Part shown: positions 1 through 5,494 of the stretch, piece by piece
Numbering within the stretch: the stretch's first letter is position 1
How the letters are laid out: each line of letters begins with the position of its first letter
NCBI GenBank assembly: GCA_002371295.1
Contig: DFGZ01000001.1
Span: 1 to 5,564, forward strand
Length of the DNA: 5,564 nt
DNA from: Oribacterium sp. UBA3737
GTDB taxonomy: Bacteria > Bacillota_A > Clostridia > Lachnospirales > Lachnospiraceae
Reading direction: 5' to 3'
Notes under the pieces: model-generated
Database searches by the model: none
Seen by the model: only the letters and a program-made list of their open reading frames with translations
Told to the model about the DNA's origin: nothing
Made by a program: the position numbers and the translations under genes

Positions 1-50
1 AAAAAACAACCTCATTAAAACACGGCAAAAACATTTATCGTGTTTTTTCG
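1..50 (-). terminator. Weak hairpin region downstream of ecfT
   Basis: Just after the ecfT stop the transcript can form an 8-bp stem (17-24 with 39-46, arms AAAACACG/CGTGTTTT, 14-nt loop) or an alternative 7-bp stem (27-33 with 41-47, loop 34-40). The two stems share bases and exclude each other. The U-run after the larger stem is only the four bases of its own arm, so this is a poor intrinsic terminator. A GAGG follows at 10-13 (minus strand), nine bases before the window edge. It would suit the start of another gene just outside, so read-through is plausible. The region may be a weak terminator, a leader, or chance pairing in AT-rich DNA. Confidence 0.35.
10..13 (-). promoter_or_regulatory. 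Possible ribosome binding site for the next gene beyond the window
   Basis: The minus strand reads AATGAGG and then nine bases to the window end. This is a usual Shine-Dalgarno distance for a start codon just outside. In related Firmicutes the gene after ecfT is commonly truA (tRNA pseudouridine synthase). The gene itself is not visible, so its identity is inference from conserved gene order only. Confidence 0.3.
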
Positions 51-857
51 TTATATCAGTCCGACGAATCTTGATGCGATACAAGCCGCCAGATACATTA
101 TCATAAGAAGATATGCAGCCCTGTCTCTGCCCTCATATTTCAGCGGCTTCATCTTGGTTCTGCCCTCTCCGCCATGATAGCAGCGTGCTTCCATGGCCAT
201 GGCAAGGTCATTGGCTCTTCTGAAAGCACTTATAAACAGCGGTACAAGTATAGGCACCATGGCCTTTGCCCTGTCTATGATATTGCCGGACTCAAAGTCT
301 GCACCTCTGGCCTGCTGGGCCTTCATGATCTTATCAGTTTCCTCAACAAGAATCGGGATAAATCTGAGTGCAATGGACATCATCATAGAAATCTCATGCA
401 CCGGAACTCCTATCTTCTTAAAGATTCCAAGACCTTTTTCCATACCGTCAGTGAGCTGGTTCGGTGTGGTTGTCAGGGTCATAAGTGATGAACCCAGAAC
501 CAGAAGGACAAGTCTTATACCCATCTTAAGGGCGATCTCAAGACCTTCTTTTGAAATTTTCAATATGCCGAACTGTACAAGAGGCTCTCCCGGGGTAAGG
601 AAAAGATTGAAGCTTATGGATATCAATAGCAGCAAAACTATGCTCCGGAGACCCTTGGTCATGAATTTAAACGGGACATTGCTTAACTTTATAAGTATTG
701 CAAGCACTATTGCCGCTACACCGTACATGGTCCAGCTGTTTACGATGAACAGTGCAACAAGGAATACCAGAGTTCCCATAAGCTTGACTCTCGGGTCAAG
801 TCTGTGAATGATGGAATCTACCGGATAGTACTGTCCCAGCGTTATCTCTCTGAACAT
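51..857 (-). CDS. ecfT: Energy-coupling factor transporter transmembrane protein EcfT
   Basis: EcfT is the membrane scaffold of ECF-type vitamin and micronutrient importers. It joins the two cytoplasmic ATPases to an exchangeable substrate-binding S component. The 268-aa length is normal for the family. Hydrophobic segments are visible near residues 26-58, 68-88, 110-130, 155-175 and 245-266. The two coupling-helix motifs that contact the ATPases are present: Ala-Arg-Gly at 183-185 (context QQARGADF) and Ala-Arg-Cys at 224-226 (context AMEARCYHGGEGRTKMK). The second motif has Cys where Gly is often found, a variant I believe is common in Clostridia. The ATG overlaps the ecfA stop by one base (TAATG), and AGGAGG lies seven bases upstream, so translational coupling to the ATPase gene is likely. 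No S component is encoded nearby, which fits a group II shared module. Confidence 0.95.
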   Translation of the reverse strand: MFREITLGQYYPVDSIIHRLDPRVKLMGTLVFLVALFIVNSWTMYGVAAIVLAILIKLSNVPFKFMTKGLRSIVLLLLISISFNLFLTPGEPLVQFGILKISKEGLEIALKMGIRLVLLVLGSSLMTLTTTPNQLTDGMEKGLGIFKKIGVPVHEISMMMSIALRFIPILVEETDKIMKAQQARGADFESGNIIDRAKAMVPILVPLFISAFRRANDLAMAMEARCYHGGEGRTKMKPLKYEGRDRAAYLLMIMYLAACIASRFVGLI

Positions 858-2881
858 TACTCTGCCTCCTTTCCGGAAGCAGCTTTTCCCTCTTTAGTAT
901 ATCGTTTCCAAAGATCAACTATGCATTGTGCCATCTCTTCGACTGTGTCAGGCCTGTCTTCAAAGCGAATGCCTACATCCTTCAGATCATGAATCAGATA
1001 TGTCATTTGCGGTGCTCCCAGACCCATTTCCTCCAGTTCCTTATATCTCTTGAAGATTTCTTCCGGTGTTCCCGTCATCCTAAGCTCACCATGATCAAGA
1101 ACTATTACCTGATCTGTATACCTTGCCACATCGTCCATGGAGTGGGATACAAGTATTATGGTCATGGATGCCTTGTCATGAAGTGATCTTATCTGTCTGA
1201 AAAGATCATCTCTTCCGGCAGGATCAAGTCCGGCTGTAGGTTCATCAAGTATGAGGACCTCCGGATGCATGGCCAGAACTCCGGCTATGGCCACACGTCT
1301 CTTCTGACCTCCGCTGAGCTCAAAGGGTGATTTCTTCCAGAATTCCTTCCCGAGTCCGACCATAGTAAGGGCTTCTTCCGCTCTCTTCTGTGCCTCTTCC
1401 TGGGAAAGTCCCTGATTTTTAGGTCCGAACATAACATCAGTCAGTACATCTATTTCAAACAGCTGATACTCCGGATACTGGAATACAAGTCCGACTTTGA
1501 ACCGTAGCTGCTTCATATCCAGACCTTCACTGTAGATATTAACAAAGCCTGTGCTCCTGGAATCTCCATCATGAAGAGGCTCCTGTCTGTATACAGCAAT
1601 ATTTTTAGATTTGTTCCCGCCTTCATTACAGGTATTATCGGGGTTCATCTTTATGCTCTCCGACATGTCGGAAATAAGCTTTCCACCGCGGAAAGCTGTG
1701 CCGCCGGCATTGGCCTTCTTCCCGTTTTTTGAGCTTGTTTTCATAAGGGCAGTATTGTCCCTGAAATTCACCTCTATAGTGCCGTCTGTGGCCTTTATAA
1801 GCCCGTTAAGGTGTTGCGTCAATGTTGACTTGCCGGAACCTGTGTGGCCTATAAAACCGACCACAGAGCCTCTCTGAACGTCGAACGAGACATCCTTAAG
1901 AGCATAACTCTCCATAGCCGTTCCCTTCTGGTAAACATGGCTCAGATTACGGATCCGCATCACCGGATCGGTTATTTCCATATGCTTAGGCTTTTTCTTC
2001 ACGAAATCCGGCTGGAATTCAGCCTGCTTCGGCAGGCACTTCTCTAGATGTGAAACTAGCTCCTCTCTTGTGAGAACAGCGTCGGGAACAGGCATGCCCT
2101 CATTCTTGAGAATCCAGGCAAGTTCGGTAACTTCAGGAACATCCATCCTTATCTCCTTAAGAGCTTTCACGTTCTTAAAGACCTCCTTTGGAGTTCCGTC
2201 CATGACCATCCTGCCCTTATCCATAACGATGATACGATCCGCATTAACTGTTTCTTCCATATAATGAGTAATCAGTATAATGGTGACGCCCTGGGTCCTG
2301 TTAAGCTCTCTGACTGTTTTTATGACCTCTGCGCGTCCACTTGGATCCAGCATGGCAGTAGGCTCATCGAGAACTATGGTCTTGGGGATCATGGCCATGG
2401 TACCTGCTATGGCCACTCTCTGCTTCTGTCCGCCACTGAGTCTGTTGGGAGACTTCATACGATAAGCCTCCATGCCTACGGCTTTCAGGGCTTTATTGAC
2501 TCTGTCCCATATTTCAGCTGTGGGGATGCCAATGTTCTCAGGTCCGAAGCCTACATCCTCCTCTACTACCGATGCAATAATCTGATTGTCGGGATTCTGA
2601 AACACCATTCCTGTTTCTTTTCTTATATCCCACAATTCCTTCTCATTTTTTGTGTCCCTGGAGCTTACCAGCATGGTGCCCTCAGAAGGCAGATTAAGAC
2701 CGTTTATGAGCTTTGCAAGGGTGGATTTACCTGATCCGTTGTGTCCGAGGATGCACACGAAGGAGCCCTCCTCTATAGACAGGTTTACGTCGTTCAAAGC
2801 TCTGTTCTTCTCAACCACCTTGTCATTTTCATCTGTTCGGATATAATCATATGCCAAATGTATCGCTTCTATGATTTTCAC
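857..2881 (-). CDS. Fused energy-coupling factor ATPase, EcfA1-EcfA2 in one polypeptide
   Basis: This protein holds both ATP-binding subunits of an ECF importer, normally two separate proteins of about 280-290 aa. Domain 1 (about 1-285, EcfA1/CbiO-like) has Walker A at 46-54 (GHNGSGKST), Q-loop Gln95 followed by NPDNQ, signature LSGGQ 148-152, Walker B Asp172 with catalytic Glu173, and switch His206. Domain 2 (about 301-674, EcfA2-like) has Walker A at 345-353 (GHTGSGKST), Gln468 in FQYPEYQLF, LSGGQ 522-526, Asp546/Glu547 and His580. All catalytic residues of both sites are kept. Residues about 278-300 form a charged linker; no good ribosome binding site precedes Met301, and the frame is continuous, so this is a true fusion. 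Domain 2 carries an extra ~74 residues (about 373-446) between Walker A and the Q-loop. The start is GTG with GGGAG six bases upstream. The gene is followed by ecfT with a one-base overlap. Confidence 0.93.
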   Translation of the reverse strand: MKIIEAIHLAYDYIRTDENDKVVEKNRALNDVNLSIEEGSFVCILGHNGSGKSTLAKLINGLNLPSEGTMLVSSRDTKNEKELWDIRKETGMVFQNPDNQIIASVVEEDVGFGPENIGIPTAEIWDRVNKALKAVGMEAYRMKSPNRLSGGQKQRVAIAGTMAMIPKTIVLDEPTAMLDPSGRAEVIKTVRELNRTQGVTIILITHYMEETVNADRIIVMDKGRMVMDGTPKEVFKNVKALKEIRMDVPEVTELAWILKNEGMPVPDAVLTREELVSHLEKCLPKQAEFQPDFVKKKPKHMEITDPVMRIRNLSHVYQKGTAMESYALKDVSFDVQRGSVVGFIGHTGSGKSTLTQHLNGLIKATDGTIEVNFRDNTALMKTSSKNGKKANAGGTAFRGGKLISDMSESIKMNPDNTCNEGGNKSKNIAVYRQEPLHDGDSRSTGFVNIYSEGLDMKQLRFKVGLVFQYPEYQLFEIDVLTDVMFGPKNQGLSQEEAQKRAEEALTMVGLGKEFWKKSPFELSGGQKRRVAIAGVLAMHPEVLILDEPTAGLDPAGRDDLFRQIRSLHDKASMTIILVSHSMDDVARYTDQVIVLDHGELRMTGTPEEIFKRYKELEEMGLGAPQMTYLIHDLKDVGIRFEDRPDTVEEMAQCIVDLWKRYTKEGKAASGKEAE
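865..870 (-). promoter_or_regulatory. Ribosome binding site of ecfT
   Basis: A full AGGAGG on the minus strand lies inside the last codons of the ATPase gene, seven bases before the ecfT ATG. It fixes that start and, with the TAATG stop/start overlap, indicates coupled translation of the ATPases and the membrane scaffold. Confidence 0.85.
1544..1765 (-). other. Coding insertion in the second ATPase domain (residues ~373-446)
   Basis: In domain 1 the Walker A lysine (52) and Q-loop glutamine (95) are 43 residues apart. In domain 2 the matching residues (351 and 468) are 117 apart. The excess of about 74 residues falls between GTIEVN (367-372) and VNIYSEGLDMKQLR (447-460), both of which look like ordinary EcfA2 sequence. 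The inserted segment is rich in Asn, Gly, Ser and Lys, lacks hydrophobic stretches and looks like a disordered loop. Its boundaries are estimates from comparing the two domains by eye. The reading frame is unbroken. Confidence 0.75.
1659..1697. repeat. Two adjacent inverted repeats inside the ATPase insertion
   Basis: A perfect 14-bp palindrome (TCCGACATGTCGGA, 1659-1672) is followed four bases later by an 8-bp inverted repeat with a 5-nt loop (AGCTTTCC 1677-1684, GGAAAGCT 1690-1697). Both lie within the segment that is extra relative to normal EcfA2. They could be remnants of a small palindromic repeat element inserted in frame, or chance. Confidence 0.6.
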
Positions 2882-2887
2882 TTTTTT

Positions 2888-2892
2888 CTCCC
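2888..2892 (-). promoter_or_regulatory. Ribosome binding site for the GTG start of the ATPase gene
   Basis: GGGAG on the minus strand is separated by six adenines from the GTG codon at 2879-2881. The following residues (KIIEAIHLAYDY) match the usual start of an ECF ATPase, so GTG is preferred to any later ATG. Confidence 0.75.
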
Positions 2893-2970
2893 GGTGTATA
2901 TATAATGCCTAATTCAATATCAGCAGATTAAAGTTAACCTGATAAGATCAAATAGTTGTCAATCTGGTTT

Positions 2971-2999
2971 AGTATATTTTAATTGTCCAAAAAACTCAA
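2971..2999 (-). promoter_or_regulatory. Predicted sigma-A type promoter of the ecf operon
   Basis: On the minus strand, TTGAGT (2994-2999) and TATACT (2971-2976) are separated by exactly 17 bases. This matches the -35/-10 consensus at 4/6 and 5/6 positions. Transcription would begin near 2964, giving a leader of about 80 nt before the GTG. The -35 box lies on the last stem base, the 4-nt gap and the first U of the terminator of the upstream gene. A perfect TTGACA further down (2957-2962) lacks a good -10 at normal spacing. Confidence 0.6.
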
Positions 3000-3022
3000 G
3001 GGCAGCCCCGGTGGTCTGCCCT
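2989..3022 (-). terminator. Intrinsic terminator of the surface-protein gene
   Basis: A GC-rich 7-bp stem (AGGGCAG/CTGCCCT, 3016-3022 with 2999-3005) encloses ten bases that may add two inner C-G pairs. It is followed after four bases by six U residues (2989-2994). The 4-nt gap before the U-run is slightly unusual. It lies about 110 nt after the stop codon, behind an AT-rich 3' untranslated stretch (3023-3131) in which I see nothing else. Confidence 0.7.
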
Positions 3023-3131
3023 ATATTCATATACCCTTCATGTATTTAATTCAAGCTTGTTTCTGTTTTTGTTATTGTTAGTTCATAATTATTTATTTGA
3101 TAACTGTATTAGTATCATTAAGAGCATATTT

Positions 3132-4595
3132 TCAGCGAATCCAGTGTCCGTCTGCGGCAAGGGTGAAGCCGTCAAGTATGGTGGTACCCTTCGCCATATG
3201 TCCGTAGTTGCTGCCGGTCTCCGCAGTCTCCGGATAGAAGTAATAGTACTGTTCCGTACCGCTGTCATCCTTTATGATGACCCATCCTGTCCTCATCTTT
3301 CCTTCCGGATCAAAGTAATAGCTTTTATCGCCTATATTAACGACTGCATTTTTATACATCAGGCCATAGTACTCCCCTACCTGTGGATTCATGTAGTACC
3401 AAGCATTATTATAAAGTACCCAGCCGGTTTTCAGAGCTCCGCTCTTTGAAAGATAATATGTACAGTAATTATCCTTATCATAGAATCCGGTAAGCATCCT
3501 GCCTTCTGAATCGAAACGATAATAGGCATTTTTCCACATCAGCCAGTTATCGCACACTATCGCACCGTTACTGGTCTTGAAGTACCAGTAATTTCCTTCT
3601 TTATACCAGTTCCCGGTAAGACCTGAACCGTTTCCCGAATTGGTTCCACCGGTGCTTCCGGTATCATTAACAGGGAGCGTTGTAGTCTGACCGGTACTTG
3701 AATTATAAACGGTGTAGGCATTACCGTTACTGTAGTACCCACTGTTTCCGGATGTTCCGCCGTGAAGCACAGAACCGTCCAAAACCGTGTTACTGTACAG
3801 AAGATATTTTGAGTCCTGATACTGTCCTGTACCGTCGGATACAGATTCCCGATTAATGTCTATGTTTCCGGAAGATACCGTTCCGGACTCTTTACCGTTC
3901 TTCTGCATCGCTGTATATGGCACTGTGGAAACCTCAAAATAGTATGAACCTGGTTTTGTCATATATGGATACAGATTGATGGAAGACTGATCTGTTATGA
4001 TATTTGCAGTCTTAACACCATCTCTGAATAAACTTACTTTGTAATATCCGGATGTATTTGCAGGAACAGTCCAGCTTGCAAGTCCCAATGCCGCAGCTTT
4101 CCATTCCGGTGAAATAGGAGCCTCGTAGATTCCCTTAAGGCCATTAAGTGAAATCACTACTCTCAGGGCATAGTTTCCTTCTGTTCTGGCTGATACGAAT
4201 TTACCGCCGTTCACATGAACGTTGTTACTGTCATAATTGCCATTGAAATAATAATAGGTGTAATAATCGTTCGATTTTTGCTTTTCCAGAGCCGTAAGAT
4301 ATACTTCTACCTTTGGTGTTCCGTCGATGTTAAGTACATCATTTCCAAGCCATGTTACACTGGTTATCTCATACTGATTATTATCCGGTATAGTAAAATC
4401 GCTTTCCGATATGGAAGGAATCTGGTTACTTCCATCAAGCTCCAGATTCTTTAAATAGTCAGATACTGTTATGCGTACTGTACTTATCCTCACGTTATTG
4501 TCTGCAGCATAGCCGTTCATTGAATAGAATATTGCAAACACCAAAATCATCAGGAACGTATATATATTTATTACAAAATGTCTTTTACTGCACAT
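3132..4595 (-). CDS. Secreted protein with FN3-like region and C-terminal cell-wall-binding repeats
   Basis: This is a 487-aa exported protein of unknown exact role, predicted to sit on the cell wall. Residues 1-30 form a signal peptide: Lys-Arg at 4-5, a hydrophobic core at about 8-24, and probable cleavage after the Ala of NGYA. Residues about 31-160 are beta-rich with no family I recognise. Residues about 165-225 (ASWTVP, YYKVSLFRDG, then GSYYFEVSTV) resemble a fibronectin type III fold. A Gly/Ser/Thr/Asn-rich linker covers about 251-327. Residues 328-487 hold about seven aromatic repeats of the choline-binding (CW_binding_1-like) type, with cores such as GNYWYFKTSNG, NAYYRFDSEGRM, AWYYMN and KSYYFDPEGKMRTGW. 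No catalytic domain is evident, so it may be structural, adhesive or a ligand-binding surface protein. The ATG at 4593-4595 has GGGAG six bases upstream. The gene has its own terminator and appears monocistronic. Confidence 0.85.
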   Translation of the reverse strand: MCSKRHFVINIYTFLMILVFAIFYSMNGYAADNNVRISTVRITVSDYLKNLELDGSNQIPSISESDFTIPDNNQYEITSVTWLGNDVLNIDGTPKVEVYLTALEKQKSNDYYTYYYFNGNYDSNNVHVNGGKFVSARTEGNYALRVVISLNGLKGIYEAPISPEWKAAALGLASWTVPANTSGYYKVSLFRDGVKTANIITDQSSINLYPYMTKPGSYYFEVSTVPYTAMQKNGKESGTVSSGNIDINRESVSDGTGQYQDSKYLLYSNTVLDGSVLHGGTSGNSGYYSNGNAYTVYNSSTGQTTTLPVNDTGSTGGTNSGNGSGLTGNWYKEGNYWYFKTSNGAIVCDNWLMWKNAYYRFDSEGRMLTGFYDKDNYCTYYLSKSGALKTGWVLYNNAWYYMNPQVGEYYGLMYKNAVVNIGDKSYYFDPEGKMRTGWVIIKDDSGTEQYYYFYPETAETGSNYGHMAKGTTILDGFTLAADGHWIR

Positions 4596-4601
4596 AACAC
4601 T

Positions 4602-4606
4602 CTCCC
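4602..4606 (-). promoter_or_regulatory. Ribosome binding site of the surface-protein gene
   Basis: GGGAG on the minus strand (within GGTGGGAG) is six bases before the ATG. It supports this start, which gives a complete signal peptide, over the later Met16 or Met26. Confidence 0.7.
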
Positions 4607-4615
4607 ACCCTAAAC

Positions 4616-4660
4616 ATACTTATTTATATTAAGTATAGCCCATGTACATTATCATTAAAA
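4616..4660 (-). promoter_or_regulatory. Possible promoter with overlapping inverted repeat
   Basis: TATACT (4632-4637, minus strand) is a good -10 box and would place the start near 4625, about 30 nt before the ATG. The sequence at the matching -35 position (4655-4660, TTTTAA) is weak. A 7-bp inverted repeat, ATACTTA 4616-4622 and TAAGTAT 4630-4636, overlaps the -10 and the expected start site. Another TAAGTAT copy lies at 4678-4684. An activator or repressor may act here, but the DNA is very AT-rich. An alternative TTGACA at 4722-4727 has no good -10 at 16-18 bp. Confidence 0.35.
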
Positions 4661-4782
4661 TTACAAATGTTTTAAAATAAGTATCTTCTTATCATATATA
4701 TCGCAATCTGTCTTCAATAACTGTCAACGCTTAAATATGGTCAATCACACAAGTACATTTAACACACGAAAGTTTTTCGCAC

Positions 4783-4815
4783 AAAAAAAGAGAATCATCA
4801 CTGGGATGATTCTCT
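4783..4815 (-). terminator. Intrinsic terminator after rplQ
   Basis: A perfect 11-bp stem (arms 4805-4815 and 4789-4799, AGAGAATCATC on the RNA 5' side) with a 5-nt loop is followed directly by a run of U (4783-4789, the first paired in the stem). It lies about 33 nt after the rplQ stop. This ends the ribosomal-protein/rpoA transcription unit and separates it from the surface-protein gene. Confidence 0.93.
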
Positions 4816-4848
4816 GATTTATTTTACGCTTTGGCGTTCCTGAATCAA

Positions 4849-5385
4849 TTAAACGAGCTCAAGGAGAACTTCCATTGCAGCATCGCCCTTTCTGAGGCCA
4901 ACCTTAACGATACGTGTGTAACCACCGTTACGTGTAGCATACTTAGCGCCGTACTCGTCAAAAAGCTTTGCAGCAAGATCTACCTTCTTAGTATTCTTCT
5001 TCTGACCAGCCTTAGCCTTTGGAACCTCAGTTACAGGATAAAGGTATGCAAGAATCTGACGACGAGCAGCAAGTCTTGAAGGCTTGTCCTTCTTGATTGT
5101 CTTCTCAACTTCGTCATAAACTGTAACCTTCTTACCGTCTACAACTTCCTTAACACGCTTGCCCTCAGCATCCTTACGAGCAACCTTAGCCTTTACAGTA
5201 ACTTCCTCGAAGTTGTCCTTCTCCTTAACTGCAAGAGCGATAAGCTTCTCAACCTGCTTACGAACTTCCTTAGCGCGTGCCTCAGTTGTGAAAATTCTAC
5301 CGTTATGAATAAGAGATGTTGTAAGAGCACGAAGCATAGCCTGTCTCTGTCTTGACTCTCTACCTAACTTTCTGTATTTTGCCAT
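4849..5385 (-). CDS. rplQ: 50S ribosomal protein bL17
   Basis: bL17 is a structural protein of the large ribosomal subunit. The N-terminal part ([20 protein letters not shown], then [17 protein letters not shown]) and the C-terminal part ([26 protein letters not shown], ending LLELV) match the family well. At 178 aa it is much longer than the roughly 120-127 aa of Bacillus or E. coli. The extra residues form a Lys/Glu/Val-rich segment at about 57-101, before the conserved RLAARR, and a Lys-rich segment at about 118-134. I believe such enlarged forms occur in Lachnospiraceae. GGAGG stands nine bases before the ATG. It follows rpoA, the usual arrangement at the end of the large ribosomal-protein operon, and is closed by a strong terminator. 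Confidence 0.98.
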   Translation of the reverse strand: MAKYRKLGRESRQRQAMLRALTTSLIHNGRIFTTEARAKEVRKQVEKLIALAVKEKDNFEEVTVKAKVARKDAEGKRVKEVVDGKKVTVYDEVEKTIKKDKPSRLAARRQILAYLYPVTEVPKAKAGQKKNTKKVDLAAKLFDEYGAKYATRNGGYTRIVKVGLRKGDAAMEVLLELV

Positions 5386-5394
5386 TTCTATAAT

Positions 5395-5399
5395 CCTCC
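5395..5399 (-). promoter_or_regulatory. Ribosome binding site of rplQ
   Basis: GGAGG on the minus strand is nine bases upstream of the ATG at 5383-5385, within the normal Shine-Dalgarno range. Confidence 0.8.
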
Positions 5400-5415
5400 A
5401 CCGTGCTTTTTAGTC

Positions 5416-5455
5416 TTACCGGTAAATACTTCCCAGCGTCTGTGGCCTTTCACAG
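5416..5455. repeat. Small inverted repeats in the rpoA-rplQ spacer
   Basis: A perfect 10-bp palindrome (TTACCGGTAA, 5416-5425) and a 5-bp hairpin (CTGTG 5440-5444, CACAG 5451-5455, 6-nt loop) lie between the rpoA stop and the rplQ ribosome binding site. Together with the large hairpin at 5463-5494 they would make most of this 91-nt spacer structured in the RNA. I do not recognise a known ribosomal-protein leader. Confidence 0.4.
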
Positions 5456-5462
5456 TTTGCAT

Positions 5463-5494
5463 ACAATAAGAGAAGATTACTCTTCTCTTATTGT
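5463..5494 (-). repeat. Perfect 14-bp hairpin enclosing the rpoA stop codon
   Basis: Arms ACAATAAGAGAAGA (5463-5476) and TCTTCTCTTATTGT (5481-5494) are exact reverse complements around four bases. On the transcript the loop reads GUAA, a GNRA-type tetraloop, and its last three bases are the UAA stop of rpoA. No U-run follows, so it is not a classic terminator. It could stabilise the mRNA end, serve as a processing site, or adjust rplQ expression relative to rpoA. Confidence 0.85.

Noticed and set aside
193..807. Open frame of 204 codons on the plus strand
   Set aside because: It is antisense to ecfT, has no recognisable domain, and the minus-strand frame is a clear EcfT with motifs and a ribosome binding site.
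1755..1765. Possible frameshift or split of the ATPase gene at the domain 2 irregularity
   Set aside because: The frame runs unbroken through the extra segment and both flanks are normal EcfA2 sequence, so an insertion explains it better.
2264..2734. Open frame of 156 codons on the plus strand
   Set aside because: It is antisense to the first ATPase domain, whose Walker and signature motifs prove the minus-strand frame; no family resemblance.
2901..2906. TATAAT on the plus strand in the ecf upstream gap
   Set aside because: No gene lies on the plus strand to be served, and the sequence is part of an AT-rich alternating stretch.
2957..2962. Perfect TTGACA upstream of the ATPase gene
   Set aside because: No acceptable -10 box at 16-18 bp (sequences there are GGTTAA or GTTAAC); the TTGAGT-17-TATACT pair is better.
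2882..3131. Riboswitch upstream of the ecf genes
   Set aside because: The predicted leader is only about 80 nt with no strong stem or recognisable aptamer core; a shared ECF module is not expected to have a vitamin riboswitch.
3557..3742. Second minus-strand frame inside the surface-protein gene
   Set aside because: It is a shifted reading of the Gly/Ser/Thr linker and repeat region; no independent start signals or domain.
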